In this document: positions 25,331 to 38,000 of the stretch, in pieces | Layout of the letters: each line of letters starts with the position of its first letter | Position numbering within the stretch: position 1 is the first letter of the stretch | Assembly (NCBI GenBank): GCA_950295325.1 | Contig: OX485809.1 | Location: 24,182,001-24,246,000 of the forward strand | Reading direction: 5' to 3' | Source: Polytrichum commune | Lineage: Eukaryota; Streptophyta; Polytrichopsida; Polytrichales; Polytrichaceae | DNA length: 64,000 bases | Program-made: the position numbers and the translations under genes | The notes under the pieces: generated by a model | The model's database searches: none | The model's input: the letters and a program-made list of their open reading frames with translations, nothing else | Told to the model about the DNA's origin: nothing

Positions 25331-26300
25331 CTCAAGGTGAGGGAATGTTTGTATACTTGAGTTGTGTCAAGGCACCCATTAACCCTTAAATGCTCACCCG
25401 GTCATAGACAACCCCATTTTGCGGTAAACCGGCCGTTTCTCCCTCCAAAATGGGTATTGTGGACTTCCCCATTTTATACGGTTAGACTTTACGGATGGAC
25501 TTGAAGTTTTGCAAGTCCGTACACTTCAGTATATTGGAACCACGTACTGTTGAGATATTCTTTATGAGTACACTAATTATCCCAATTAGTGAGGGAGGGC
25601 TAATAGTGGGCTAATAGCGAGTGTTTGAAATTAGTGAAGGTGATACTAAACTTCATTCTGCTATGAAATTACTGCCCCCAAATGATCTAGGAAACAATGT
25701 TCATCTCGGCATTATTCACCGATAATGCTATTCATAGCAACACCATTCACTGAATGTACCAACATTATTCATCATGGCATTATTCACCGGCAAAGCATAT
25801 GTTTGCATGTAATGCTTTTTATCACTCTACAAGCACCCTTAATTTTTAATCCAATGTTGGATCAATATATAAGTGAATGCATGCAGCTCGCGGTTTTGAT
25901 CAAGGTGAAGTGTCCCTCATTCACGCCAACTCACTAACGGTCGGCGTCGTCTCTCTACTAGGTGAATGCATGGTATCAATCATAAACATCAAACATGGCA
26001 TTAAAGAATAGATATGTGGGTATCACCTTTGTAAGACCAATCAAATCTTTGTGTACCCAAGTTATTGTGATAAGTGGTGTAGAGGAACCCATTTACTTCG
26101 AAAGGTACTTCGGCCTTGTGTGTGTCACTCGCTCTACTTGACCTTCGATCCAATGTTGGACTGGTATAAAGGTGAATGCATGGTATGAACAATCGACATC
26201 AATATGAGAATCAATTAACCTACCCGTGGGTATCATAATTGAAATACCAGTCAACAATTGATATTTGGTGGGTATGTCAAGGTAAGAGTATCTTTGTATA
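25331..26300. repeat. partial CACTA-like MITE N1 and diverged repeats
   Basis: From 25569, TACACTAATTATCCCAATTA and the following AGTGAGGGAGGGCTAATAGT match the inverted sequence of the element at 30626-31064 for about 270 bp; the other end is not visible. Three diverged copies of an ATCC(A/G)ATGTTGGA segment (24360, 25850, 26150) flank pieces of the 109-bp repeat unit, showing older duplication. Confidence 0.5.
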
Positions 26301-28517
26301 CCCGAGTTATTATTTGGGTCAATACCATTCTAGACCATTATCATGAATACGAGGGCAATTTTCCTAGGTATGATGGTTCTTGCATGGTATTGTATATGCA
26401 CGTGAATGGTATCAAAAACATAAATACACTCCACTACTACTCACTATGTTCATACCCTACTAGTCTGATTAGAAAAAGTGAAATCCTCGTAACATGTACT
26501 AAAAAATGGAATTACAAAAAAGATGAGTGCAACACTACTTTGACCCCTAAATCCCTTAGCACCATTCTCCTCAAATTTCGCCTCAAATCATTGTTTATAA
26601 GAGAGGTCATTTACGACTCATTATGTAGGTTTTTTTGAGCATCCAACCGTACAAATAAGATATTGGTCTTTGTATGAGCTATCCATAAACAAAACTATCA
26701 ATTGTCCACATGGAAATGTGAACGAGAAACTAGTATATATGTGAAGGTGTAATGGGCGGGATAGATGATTGAAAATAAACTTCAACCCTATTGACATCAT
26801 CGAATGGATGACGGGTGACGACCCAATTGGGATAAAACGTTTTGCATAAGATTTCCAATTAAATTTTGAACCTTTGAGGCATGAATTTTGTATGTTTGCA
26901 CCAAATGCGATTTTTTGAGAGCCCTTGCAATGTGTAGCATTCCGTTTTACATCCAATCTTACATAATATTTTCTAAGTAACTTTTAAAAATCCAATTTCC
27001 AATTCCAAGCGTGAAAATCTGAAACATAAAAATAAAATAAATCCTTGCAAATTTTCATATCTTTCCAAGTATATATGAGTGTTGTTTCCCTATCTGACAC
27101 ATTTCCTAATGTGTCATGAGGTTCAGTCCAAACCCGATGGAATTGGGGCGCTAGATGACTTTGAAAACTTCCATAAGGCTAAGGTTTAGTCCAAAACCAA
27201 AATTCTCTTATTACAAAGATTAGTTGAAAACTAGATTCAAATCCAATAAAAATATGCAAAGGAATATAACGTACAAGTCTATGCATTACCCAGTATTTAT
27301 AGCCATTATTTTTACACATGATTGCAAATATATATTTTAAACCTCAAAGTATGTTCAACATAGGTAGGTTAGTTTTGAGCTTTGGGAAAATTTCTATGAA
27401 TAGTTACAATCCAAGTCTTATATGTAGAGTTATGTCATGTCAATATGGTAGGCTTGGATTTCACATGTGTGGATGTGGTCTAGACGTCTAGGCACTTTCT
27501 CCATCTTTTTTAAAATTTTAAAATTTATTATTATTATTATTGGGTGAGAACATCATTTGAGAATTGAAAATTTTTCATCATAAGTCATCCCACTTCCATG
27601 AAACATCTAATGACTTTAAAGGTTACGGACACCTACATTTGAATGGTATATATATACAACAAAAACAAGTGTTACAATGAGATTCAACTATATGTTCATT
27701 ATATAGATATCATCTTACAATTGAGAGGATTTATGTGATTGCCCAAAGAGAAAGACAATATCACTTGAAAACTTGTCCCTCAAATTCATTACGGTTCAAA
27801 TTGGATAGGTAGATTCTAGCATGCAATCAATTGAAGAGTAGACTAGGTGTATTCCTTTTTGGGCCTCAAGTGGGGTATTGCAAGATTTAAAGTGTTAGTT
27901 GTAGCACCATCGAGTCTAGAAAAAAAAATCTCATTGGGAAGGTGACATTGCAACAAGCCATTCTACACTTGTCTAGTTAAAGTAACAAGGACTCCAAATA
28001 TGGCACGGAGGGGTGACTCTGAAGCATGGGGGTGATTCTTTGGGGAGAGTTGTATATGATGTGTGACCAAGGGGTATTCTTGTAGGGGGGGGGGGGGGTA
28101 GTCTGATGGCCCGGATTAATTAAATGGGCCATTTGATTACCTAATGATCTAATTCATGGTGTTTCGATATAATTACTTATAAATTGTGAAAGGGGGTATT
28201 TTTCAACCCCTTAATTGACTATAACAAATTGAAGTAAATTAGAAAATAAAAATCCAAAGATGAAAGATAAAGAAAATTTTAATAGTTTGAGTGCCAAACT
28301 AAGAAAAACTTATCAAGGAATGGCACTAGGAAACATTGAGTTCCAAATGATAGTTGCTTTCATATTGATGACTACAAATTCTACACTTCAATAACTAAGG
28401 TTTTTGAAATACTGCCATGACACACTCAATGGCACTAACAACACACAAATGCTCCATTGGCAACATGAAGAAAATTTATCCCACATAGCATATTATATCC
28501 AAAAACCCTAAATTGGA
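26301..28517. other. intergenic, no gene supported
   Basis: AT-rich. An inverted, decayed family-R copy lies near 27610-27730 and a G14 run near 28085-28098. Frames of 111-126 codons near 26.3-26.9 kb look random in composition, with no motif. Confidence 0.45.
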
Positions 28518-28542
28518 TATATATATATATATATATATATAT
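28518..28542. repeat. TA microsatellite
   Basis: About twelve TA dinucleotides in a row. Confidence 0.9.
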
Positions 28543-28738
28543 AGGATTTTATATTTATTTACAATCCAATATGGCATATGCTATCCATTACATACTATAT
28601 TACATGCAAAAAATTCAATATTTGTAGGTACAATTAATAAAACACACCACATCTTTGGTCACACCATTCGAATCAAAGTTTTTCAAGTCACCCCAGGGCT
28701 CCAAAGATGACATTGAATACCTCAAATTAGTATACAAG

Positions 28739-29073
28739 GGTTGTTGTGGAATGAATTAGGGTTCAACCTACATAGAACCTATTTTTTTAACTTGAATCTT
28801 TTCATCCACAATGGATGAGTTACCTTAAACATTCTTTGACAATAAATTCATCCATCATGGATGAAGGGGCTCTACTTAAAACAAGCTCCCTAGTATAGTG
28901 GGGTTGTTGTAGATTGAATTAGGGTTCAACCTACATGGGACTTGTTTTTTTAAATAATAATAATAATTAACTTGCACCTTTTTATCCACAATGGATGAGT
29001 TTCCTTAGACATTATTTGGCAATAAATTCATCCATCATGGATGAAGGGGCTCTACTGAAAACAAAGCCCCCTG
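28739..29073. repeat. 163-bp tandem duplication
   Basis: Two copies start at 28739 and 28902 with GGTTGTTGT followed by GAATTAGGGTTCAACCTACA. Both contain the paired words ATCCACAATGGATGAG and ATCCATCATGGATGAAGG, which can form short hairpins. Copy 2 has gained an AATAAT tract. Confidence 0.8.
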
Positions 29074-29229
29074 TTAAACAAAGGTTGGTCTCATACCAAT
29101 GGGGACTCCGCCAGACTAATTCATGGCCTATACTCTCATAATTTTGGGACTCCAATCAATTAAAAACAAACGCTCATAAGCTCTACACTACGTCGCCAAT
29201 GGACAACTTTACCACCACCACCACCACCA

Positions 29230-29472
29230 TCACGGTGCTCGAGCCTTATACATTATACATATACATATTACATAAACAACCGTAACAAGGAGCCCTTGGC
29301 ATTTGGATTCCGCTCCCGTCCCGTCAAAGTGGGAAAGTTTGGTCTCGTGCCCCACCTCATGAGTTACTATATCATTACACGAGCTAGTGCCGTTGATAGA
29401 GATCGCACAAAAGGTGCCTTTGTAAGCTTTTTGTATGTAAATCTCCATTTTAAAGTCGTGAATGGATTGCAC
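29230..29472 (-). pseudogene. possible metzincin-like metalloprotease fragment
   Basis: An 80-codon minus-strand frame contains NDIVTHEVGHETKLSHFDG. The HExGH-(5)-H spacing matches the zinc site of metzincin-type metalloproteases (three histidines and a catalytic glutamate), and the hydrophobic residues before it are typical of the active-site helix. The glycine usually found two residues after the second histidine's triplet is a lysine here, and neither the rest of the domain nor flanking exons can be found. If real it is a small relic, but chance cannot be excluded in a motif this short. Confidence 0.3.
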
Positions 29473-29483
29473 CGTGTGTTGTG

Positions 29484-30625
29484 ATTTGTAATTCTACCAA
29501 TCAAGAGATGCACAGTCACACATAAATACCATGAGAAGACGGAGTCTAACTATATTTTTAGTTGCTCTTTTGGTGTGGACCAAGTTAACTAAAGGCTGGG
29601 TTGACATTAGGGTCCGGGTACGGGAACTTGGGGTCCAAATAACCCTTAAGCTTGCACTCAAGCTTGGAGATTGGTTTCTCTAATCAGGAGGAGTCAGTTT
29701 GTTTGGGGTGGGGTGGGTGAGATTTGGCAGGAAGTGATGTCACGTTACAGTTAATTATGAAGCATTGGCATCAAACTCTTGTTGAGTTGGCTAGAATGTG
29801 AGTTTGAGTGCTTATACATAAAGTTGTTGGGGTTTTGTTGATGCTTAAACGATCATACTCAAAGAGTGGTGGTGGGCTATCAAAAACCAACTTTGATGAG
29901 TGGGCCAAGCTAGCCTTACATAGGCTGATCTGGGATTTAGGAGAGTGGGTCCCTAGGGTACACCCTATTTTAGATCCTAAAGTCTTCTCAAAGTGTTTGG
30001 GATGGCAAGAGGAGGTCTGAAAAGTTTCACCCAACTTTTGAAATAGATTTTGATAGATGATGAGCTAACTATCTATTAATAGAATTGTGTTTCTCAAAGA
30101 AGGACCAAACCCCTGGTTCCATCCTTCGTTGAGGGCTTTTACAAATGACTCCATTGGTGTCACTTTTTTTCCTTCCATATCTTGATCATGGACCGTAGTG
30201 TAAAACTCCTTGGGTCCATAATTTTGCACTCCACCAATAAGATCTCTCGGTTGTGGATTTCCTTTAGTCTTGCACCCTAGTCTATGACTGATTTTCTCTT
30301 GTGTTCACTCCAAAATTGCAGTAAGGTGGATGATGCCCAAAATGTTGCTTTAACCTAAAATGGTACCATGACTACTCCTATGAAGTTGCAAGTGATTATC
30401 GTTAGCAATTGATAGGGGACTCTAAAGCACCAAATTGTGTTGTGTTTAAATCCCTAGGCAAAAGTTACTCATGTTCAAATTTTGATTGGCAGATGACCCA
30501 AGCCAACACAAAACATGATATTAAGGTTTGAGAACCTTTGTGCTTGCCTAGCTCACTAAACCCTAAAGGTGGAACCTATGCCCACAAACTCCTCAAAAAC
30601 ACTCTACAATTTGGAAGTGGTATGC
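29484..30625. other. intergenic, no gene supported
   Basis: Mixed composition. Short frames on opposite strands near 29.8-30.0 kb carry no motif. Nothing else is recognised. Confidence 0.45.
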
Positions 30626-31064
30626 TACACTAATTATCCTAATTAGTGCGTGTGGTACTAATTCCCGAAACACGCACTATTTTTGTCAAATTTCAAAATT
30701 AGTGAGGGTTGTATTTATTATTATTAAAGAGTGATAAATTTTTTTTCATGAATACATGCTTATTTATCATACATTTCAAGAAAACGAATGCTTGCTCAAG
30801 CTGCTTATTGAGAAATGAAAATAAAATAAAATAATGCAACCACATTCTTATCAATGAATAGTGCCATGATGAATAGTGTCAAATATTTTCAGTGAAAAAT
30901 GTTGCTATGAATAGAAGTTTTGGTGACTATTGTCGGGATAAACAATACTTCCTGGATCTTTTGGTCGCACTAGTTTCATAGTTAAGAAAAAAAAATAGTG
31001 TCCCCTTCACTAATTTCCCATGCACACTATTAGCCCTCCCTTGCTAATTTGGATAAGCATTGTA
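30626..31064. mobile_element. CACTA-ended MITE, copy N2
   Basis: The left end is TACACTAATTATCCTAATTA and the right end is TAATTTGGATAAGCATTGTA, an imperfect inverted match. Inside are several CTAATTT/AAATTAGTG words. Copy N1 (25.57 kb) matches its inverted right half. CACTA at the terminus suggests the EnSpm superfamily, but I see only a TA at both flanks. Confidence 0.5.
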
Positions 31065-31498
31065 CTCCTAATCCCACATACCATCCAATCTATGATTGTT
31101 GGATGTAGAGCTTGTTTCCCTTTGCTTTGCAATAAACGTCATCTCATATGTTATACAACCGATAGGAACCCAAGTGGACAATGGCACTCATTGAACATAG
31201 CACCCATTGTGCAACGCACCAATTACCAAAATCTCAAAAAAAGAAAAGAAAAAGGGATTTCTTTGATTTTGCCAATGTGTAGACCTTAGACATATATAAT
31301 GCATATGCATTTTTGTAATGAAAAATCCACCACAAAATAGACAAGCGGTGCCGTCACTCATGTCTTTGCACTTCAACTCTACACTATACTTGCAATTGGT
31401 TTTTAATGTCAATGCAACTCATTGTGCAAAATTAGTATTGGTCTTGACGATAGTTCCACCCTCTTGTCAATACACCTTTATATATAACACAATGAACG
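31065..31498. other. intergenic, no gene supported
   Basis: Small frames only, with no motifs. Confidence 0.45.
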
Positions 31499-31695
31499 AA
31501 GAGAACCGACTGCTAGTTACAGATGAATCGGTTGAGTTTGAGAAATAATTGGTTAAATTTCAAGGCCTCATGAAAATTACCCATCAGTCTAGAGGAATCT
31601 AGAGAATAAACCTAAAAATTAAAAAAGAATTACCAAAAGATGTCAACATGTAATCGGGTGGACTTGGAAACACTTGGATCTCGACCGCTTATGCC
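31499..31695. repeat. ACCGGTT-family interspersed repeat, copy X6
   Basis: It has GAGAACCGACTGCTAGTTAC, then ATCGGTTGAGTTTGAGAAAT, AGAGGAATCTAGAGAATAAA, and GTAATCGGGTGGACTTGG, in family order, with many ACCGGTT motifs decayed to ATCGGTT-like forms. Confidence 0.6.
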
Positions 31696-31844
31696 TAAAA
31701 ATCTCGCGGACATTAATATAATATATGGGCGCATTTGGATTTGCTATCATTCAACTTGATAACCGGAAAAACCGGCTTACTATCTCACTAAAGCACGAGC
31801 GGTGCAACTTGTAGTGCAAAATACACCTTTAGATGTGAGTTCTC

Positions 31845-32254
31845 CACGGGGGGATCACACCCCCTTACATTTCATAACCACGTGCGATAAAAGTTTGCTA
31901 CCCTATATTACATGCCATAGATAATTTTTAAAATTATGATATTTTTTCTACATACACATAACCATTGATAATATCTTTTGTATATTTTTTTGAAATTTTT
32001 AGTCATCTTCATTTTTTGTAGTAATTTGTTTAGTTCAATGTTGCGTCATTCTAGTTAGAAACGGTATGTTTTATAAAAAAAACAAATCATCAAATTTGGT
32101 TACCAATTTTTACTATGTAATAGATACTATGTATATCTACTCATGAAAAAAAAATCATAAACTTTTGAACCATTTTGGTGATGCTTTATGTAAAAAGTAG
32201 ATTTTGTTTTATCGCACGTGGTGTTCAACTTGACAATGAAGTGCACCCCCCGTG
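31845..32254. mobile_element. hAT-like element, CACGGGGGG ends, 410 bp
   Basis: The ends are CACGGGGGGATCACA and TGCACCCCCCGTG, flanked by an exact 8-bp duplication, GAGTTCTC, at 31837-31844 and 32255-32262. A second inverted block (CCACGTGCGATAAAA at left, TTTTATCGCACGTGG at right) lies about 45 bp inside each end. The interior is AT-rich and non-coding. Confidence 0.8.
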
Positions 32255-32298
32255 GAGTTCTCTTGTCATGCCTAATCAAAGAGGTTGGAAATCCCACT

Positions 32299-32425
32299 CG
32301 AAAGAAAAGAAAAAGAAAAACCAACGTCAGGCAGTCTAACGTGAATTTGAGCATGTTGACCCTATCCTGCTCAGGAATCCCCTTGGTGCAAGGTGAGGTT
32401 TACTGCCTACCTTGCGGTGGGTGGG
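32299..32425 (-). mobile_element. SINE, copy S3 (5-prime truncated)
   Basis: It is the 3-prime half of the S1/S2 family on the minus strand (CGGTGGGTGG boundary, TACTGCCTACCTTGCGGTGG, and the AACGTGAATTTGAGC end), with an A-rich/TTTTCT tail on the sense strand. It is flanked by AATCCCACT at 32290-32298 and 32426-32434. The B box is missing, as expected for 5-prime truncation at insertion. Confidence 0.7.
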
Positions 32426-32434
32426 AATCCCACT

Positions 32435-33990
32435 GGATATGTACGAACGATTTAAAATGTCAAACGTGAACCCATCTGAATGATCCCAATCGTAGCATGC
32501 ACATATGTAAAACGAAGCGAGTGATGAATTGTGCTCGTAAAAATGACATAATACGAGACATATCCAATGAACATCACCACATGTGACTTTTTTTTTCAGT
32601 TTTTCTTTTTAACAAGTGGTTTAAAATATGGATTTGATATTATCAAATAAGAAAAATATCATTTTAAGACTTGTTGGGGGATTTGTACAAATTGTCAAGC
32701 ACTACATATAAGTACACATCATGAAAACACTTGCCAAACCAATGTGTGGTCTCTAATGCTAATAACACATGGTCAAATATGTTATAATAAAAATAAAATT
32801 TCAAGGCGTCTTCTGAATATATAGGGTTGCAACACAACAAGCTAGCGAGTGAAGGCTCCAACGTAGGTGGGGCCAATGAACATGGTTATATTACTGCAAA
32901 GACATGGAAAATCATGCCATGCTAACATGTTCCTTGGCATATTCCCTCATTCGACTTGCTACAATATGTCTCCAACCACCATTCCCTTATAACTTCGTGA
33001 TGTCTGCAATAATCAACGTAAGCTTATAATTTATTTCACTTTATTAGAACCAACAATTAGGAAAACCAACTAGAGCATACAAACAAACAAAAGAAATGCT
33101 AAAGTTATCTTTGGCATGAGTTGAACATGGACCCCACAGGTTGGTGGTCAAAGAATTTGTCAATTTCACATCATGATCATTGTTCCATTATAATTGTCAT
33201 GGGTGCAGTCTAAGTACCTACGTCAAGATGAGAATACAAATACACACATAAACTTGGTGTTATTCCTCCAGGCAATGAATACCTCCACTAGTACATGTTC
33301 TAAGTCCATAACCACATGGCCTTGCAAAGTAACTTAGACAACAAACTCCACATCTTTTGATTTGTGTTTCATCCTAAACTTCGACTTGATGCAATAATGC
33401 ATTAAAAAAGAAGTCTCCCTCGAATGTTGCAATGCTCACACATTTTACTTTGGCAATTTTTGAGGGAAAGTAGATATTCATTTTTCTTATTTTGCTATCT
33501 AGGGTTTCATGGAAATCATACAACATAGAGATCTATGAAACGTTTGTCACCCCTCTTAGAACTTGCTTGCCAACAACTAGACATTAATGATTATTGTAAG
33601 GATCGTCAAGGATCCCATAAATTTTCCACCCCATACAATCCTCATCGCCTTTTCAATTTTGGGACACCCTAGGTGGCCACCCCACTAAGTATCGGCTTGG
33701 TATGTTAATAGGATATAGAATCTTAAAACAAGAAATTATATCATAATTCCACACCATGCTATGGAATGGAACTTGTTGCCTTTCCATTTCATATGACAAA
33801 CTGTAGAGGAAACCTTCAAGAGGTGCTATGATATCATGTGATGAAATTAAAAGTAAAGTAAAGAAATGAAAAGTAATGCCCGTGTCAATGCTACCGTCAT
33901 GAATATGAGCATGTTAGCTTCATATTGATCATGGTGTGCATGATGCAACATAATACGTTGCGCTTGGGGGGAGGGGGGCCACACACCAAG
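32435..33990. other. intergenic, no gene supported
   Basis: AT-rich. A short GGGGGGAGGGGGG tract lies near 33966. No gene is recognised. Confidence 0.45.
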
Positions 33991-34740
33991 GCAAAGTAGT
34001 CAAGAAAGAGAACTACACGGATGATGAATTCCAAACGGAGGACACCCCATTGAGCGAAGTACACGAATGATGCATATTAAGAAGCACATTTCCGAGAGTT
34101 CCACAACGGCTCTACCCAAGTGAGTTGTCAGACGAAGTGTGTTGGGACATCCCCACCACTTCACTCAACTCCCAAGACAAGAGAAGGTAAATCAAGAGAA
34201 CAGCCTCTCCGACGGTTTTTATGTGACCATACACTTCATCACCGGATTCAATAACATTAGTAGAGGAGAAGCAAGAGGCACATGCATGGAGAGGTTACAA
34301 AGACTCGACATTGCTCTAGGTATGGAATACTTAAACAAGGTCGACGTAGAAGCCAACACCATCACCAAGAATTGGGTGGGCTTCATAATTAAAACACCAT
34401 ATTTGATACACATGCAAAGACGGTTTGGCATTGTTTCATGGAAATCGAGAATGGTGACCGGGACACTGGTAAGGTCAAGAAGGCTTTGACCTCACGACGA
34501 TGACAAAGAATCTACGCCTTCACCTCAAAGGCAAGGCACTCTATAACCAACCTGCACATAGCATCTTCAAGTCCATTGTATGTGATAGCTACAATAATGG
34601 GCGCCAACACAAATAACACTATATTCGTTAATGGGAGACTTTTGAAAGTCTCAAAATAAAATATGCCCATAGTTTGGGATGCCAATATTGTGGGCATATG
34701 GAATGTTGGGAACATCAAGAACATGACAATTTAAAAATTC
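33991..34740 (+). pseudogene. unrecognised coding remnant, possibly retrotransposon ORF
   Basis: A 116-codon frame at 34139-34489 has protein-like composition (for example FITGFNNISRGEARGTCMER and VDVEANTITKNWVGFI). It appears to continue after frameshifts to about 34700 (LTTMTKNLRLHLKGKALYNQ in another frame at about 34490-34560). Loss of frame with conserved protein-like text argues for a decayed gene. The style recalls ORF1-like proteins of plant LINEs, but I recognise no domain. It lies just downstream of the DUF7869-like gene, which points the other way. Confidence 0.4.
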
Positions 34741-35019
34741 GCACGTAAAAAATATTCCTAATACTAAAAATAGAAAATTGCAATTATAATGAAAACGTGA
34801 ACTCCATGTGGAAAATAACAAGCGAATCTAAAAAACAAATGGTTTATGTCATTATAGAGTTTGGGGTGCGCATCCCATAAGTAAGGTTCTTATGGTTTTG
34901 GATGGCACATCCCAAACGTATACCACAATGGAGTGTGACAAGTCTACTAAGTCTATTAAAAACCAAGACTACTAAGCACTAATGTTTTTTCCCGCCGTTA
35001 ACTTTCACCTATGTTATGT
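34741..35019. other. 3-prime flank of the DUF7869-like gene
   Basis: AT-rich. Nothing is recognised; no inverted repeat matching a possible other end beyond 38.2 kb was found by eye. Confidence 0.4.
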
Positions 35020-38000
35020 TTACCCATCTCCATCTTCCGCTTCATATCCATTCTCGGCGTCATTTTCCGCAGCTGCAATACGTGCCAAGTTGTCTTTGGC
35101 AAAATCTATATGTTTTTGGGGGATGGTCATTGCTTCTGTGTTGGAACCTTTGCGCGGCTTCCAAGCACAAAGTATAGTATCCGTGTTTATCCAAACCGGT
35201 GTGTACGCTGAGTCCACTGTCCACTTAAAATTCTTTTTGGTGTCCCAACCTAAATAAGTGCGGAGCACGTTCTGGTCTTTAGTGCTTGGACGACAATATT
35301 CCATCTCAATTTGACGAAAGTTGGGGCTAGTTTGAACAAAATTGGGTGAAGACAATGCTTTTACCAACCAAATTGGCTTGGGATGCTCCTCATCCCCTGC
35401 TCGTACGAGGACCAAATACCCTTCATGGCAATCAATACCTACACGAAACGACGGTGCCGGTCGATTGCGGGCAGGGCCAACGTAATGCTCGTCCATTGCG
35501 AACTCTTCACGAACGTCTCTATTGCTGAAAAACATAGTATCGGACTCGACAACCGTCAAATGACTTTGTGGCCAAAATCCTTGTGTCAAAGTCGTACGGG
35601 TGTCGCCACCAAGTGTCATCAAGGCTGAGCGAATGCGATCCCAATACGCGATCAACGGTTCATGGGTATCTCTAACACGTCTTGTGATGTCCTCCTCGCA
35701 CAACTCTTTCCAATATTCAATGAATCCGGATATGCCTTTGATGATTTCCGGCCCATTCCTCATGGGTTCGGGTTTGCAAGGCTTTGGTTCCCCATCCGGG
35801 ACCAAACATTTCCCATCATTGTCTTGACGCCATACGAGTATACCATCATCCGGGCCCCAATTAGGAGATGTGCACAAAAGCTTGAATTGCATGGCCGGGA
35901 GACCATCGTCCCTCATATAAAATCGGAATTGTTGTGCTTTGGTATGCACCACCAAATGGTCCCCTCCCTTCAACATGTATGGCTTGATGAAGGCCTTGAA
36001 ATCTGGTACTTCCTCAATCAAGTGCGGAATTACTGGCATATGGTCCAAATCCATATACGATTTCATAAGAAGAGGTATGGTTGGAAAATCTTCTTCATGC
36101 AACTTCATGCTCCACCGTCTGAATGATGCATCAATGTCGTCGTGTGTATGTCCCACCATCAAGAAAGATACAAACACCTCCTTGAAGATTCCTTTCGCCA
36201 TGAGCAATGACCAAAAACAAAATACGTATCGACATTTGTTGTCCTTCGCACAATTATCAAGTTGAACGTGGAGAGTTGGAGGCAATGGTTTTGCACAAAT
36301 GGGTTCTCCGGGTGGTTCTGGCAATGACGACATACAAACCTTCTTCCCCGCAAGCACTGCCTCATAAAGGGATGTGGTTCCACAACCATCAAAAAGTGCA
36401 CGGGAAGAATGTACCGGTGGCTTTTCAAGATCGCGCAACAGTTTTGCAAATGAACCCACCGTGTGGTTAGCATCCCCAGGGTAAAAATCCAAACCATAAT
36501 GGGCATACTTTACGTCCCCATGGCTGTGGGCAATCATACCTGGAAAAAACAAATGATGCGTGACCAAAATAATCAAATAACCACTAAACGGATGTATGGA
36601 GTTGGACATTTGCCAAACACACCCAAGAAAATTGGATAGACTTTAAATACGTAGTTGTGATTTCATACAAACCTGTGACAGCTACGGGCAACTTGAAGAG
36701 ACCATCCGTGGCCTTTATTTTGCGTGCATAACAAGGGCATGCGGTTTTGGCGTGGTCCATTTTATCATGGATGACTATTAGAACCTCTGTGGGCCTCATT
36801 ATGGATAGAGCACGATTCTTATAGTAATATTGACGGTGTGCCTCTTGATTGTTGACATGCTCAATATATTTTTTCTGGTGTCTGGAATGAGATTCAGTGC
36901 CTATGGGGTGGGCGTCTCGAAGACCTTTGTATTTTTCACACGTCGTACATCTAGCGAACTTGTCCCCGGGTCTTTTCAGAATGTATTCCGCAAACTGCTG
37001 GTTTTTAATCACACTCAACTTGGACAAAGAAATGGGCCCACATCCCGCTATGCGACCCACTTCATTGATGTCCGTTAAGATGTTCTTCCATTTTGTGCCC
37101 GTGGGCAACACCATTTGAACAACCTTCTCCCCTGACGATAATGTCCTCGTCTTGTGGGGCATTGCATCGGCCAATGGCACTATGATGGTGGATAGTGTCG
37201 CGGACGCTTGCAGTGTAGCCTCCCTAGGTTTCTTTGTGCCCGAGTTGCCATGAAATCGAGAGCGGCGACCCAACGATGAATACCTTCGAAACCTATAAAA
37301 GTCAGCCTTGGAGACGGCGTGGATGGTATACCACGCTGTACAACACACATCAACATTCTCAAGTGTCAACACCTTATGCCCATGGGTATCATTGTGCAAA
37401 TTTCTGTGGACCTCGAGTTTCTTAGCCGACCTCATACGAAAATCCGCAAGCCACATCTCTTGACGCAGAGATCTAATTTTCTCCCGCGGGAAAAATTGGC
37501 AACATTTTCTCGCGCAACAATCCTTGCCGGACACTAGACGGATAGATTCGTCCCCCAAAAGCCGATCCCGTCGACGCTCCTTATCTCCGCGAGGCACACG
37601 GTTTGAATCATATCTACGGAGGCCTTTGCGAGGACGTGTTGTGGCCAACAAAGCTAATTGTGTTTGCTTATGCCACCGCTCATGATCCCACAAACTCACT
37701 TCCTCATGTAGAACTTGACGAAGCGGCCATCGACGCAAGGAAAATCTCCATGTCACCGGGACCTCTACCGGAAGCAAAGAGTTCAAGATGCACACGCCAA
37801 CATCATCGAGACCTAGGGCGTTGGCATCGACACAATTACGGGGATTGGAGTTTCTACATATGCCATCTGCCACCGGGACACCAACCTCGTTGAGTAGAAC
37901 GACATCAAGGCCAACTCATTGCTCCTTCCCGAAACCGGCACACAACGGAATGTCATCGTGGTCATCTCCGGAATGCAGAGATTGTTCGTGGACTTCCAAA

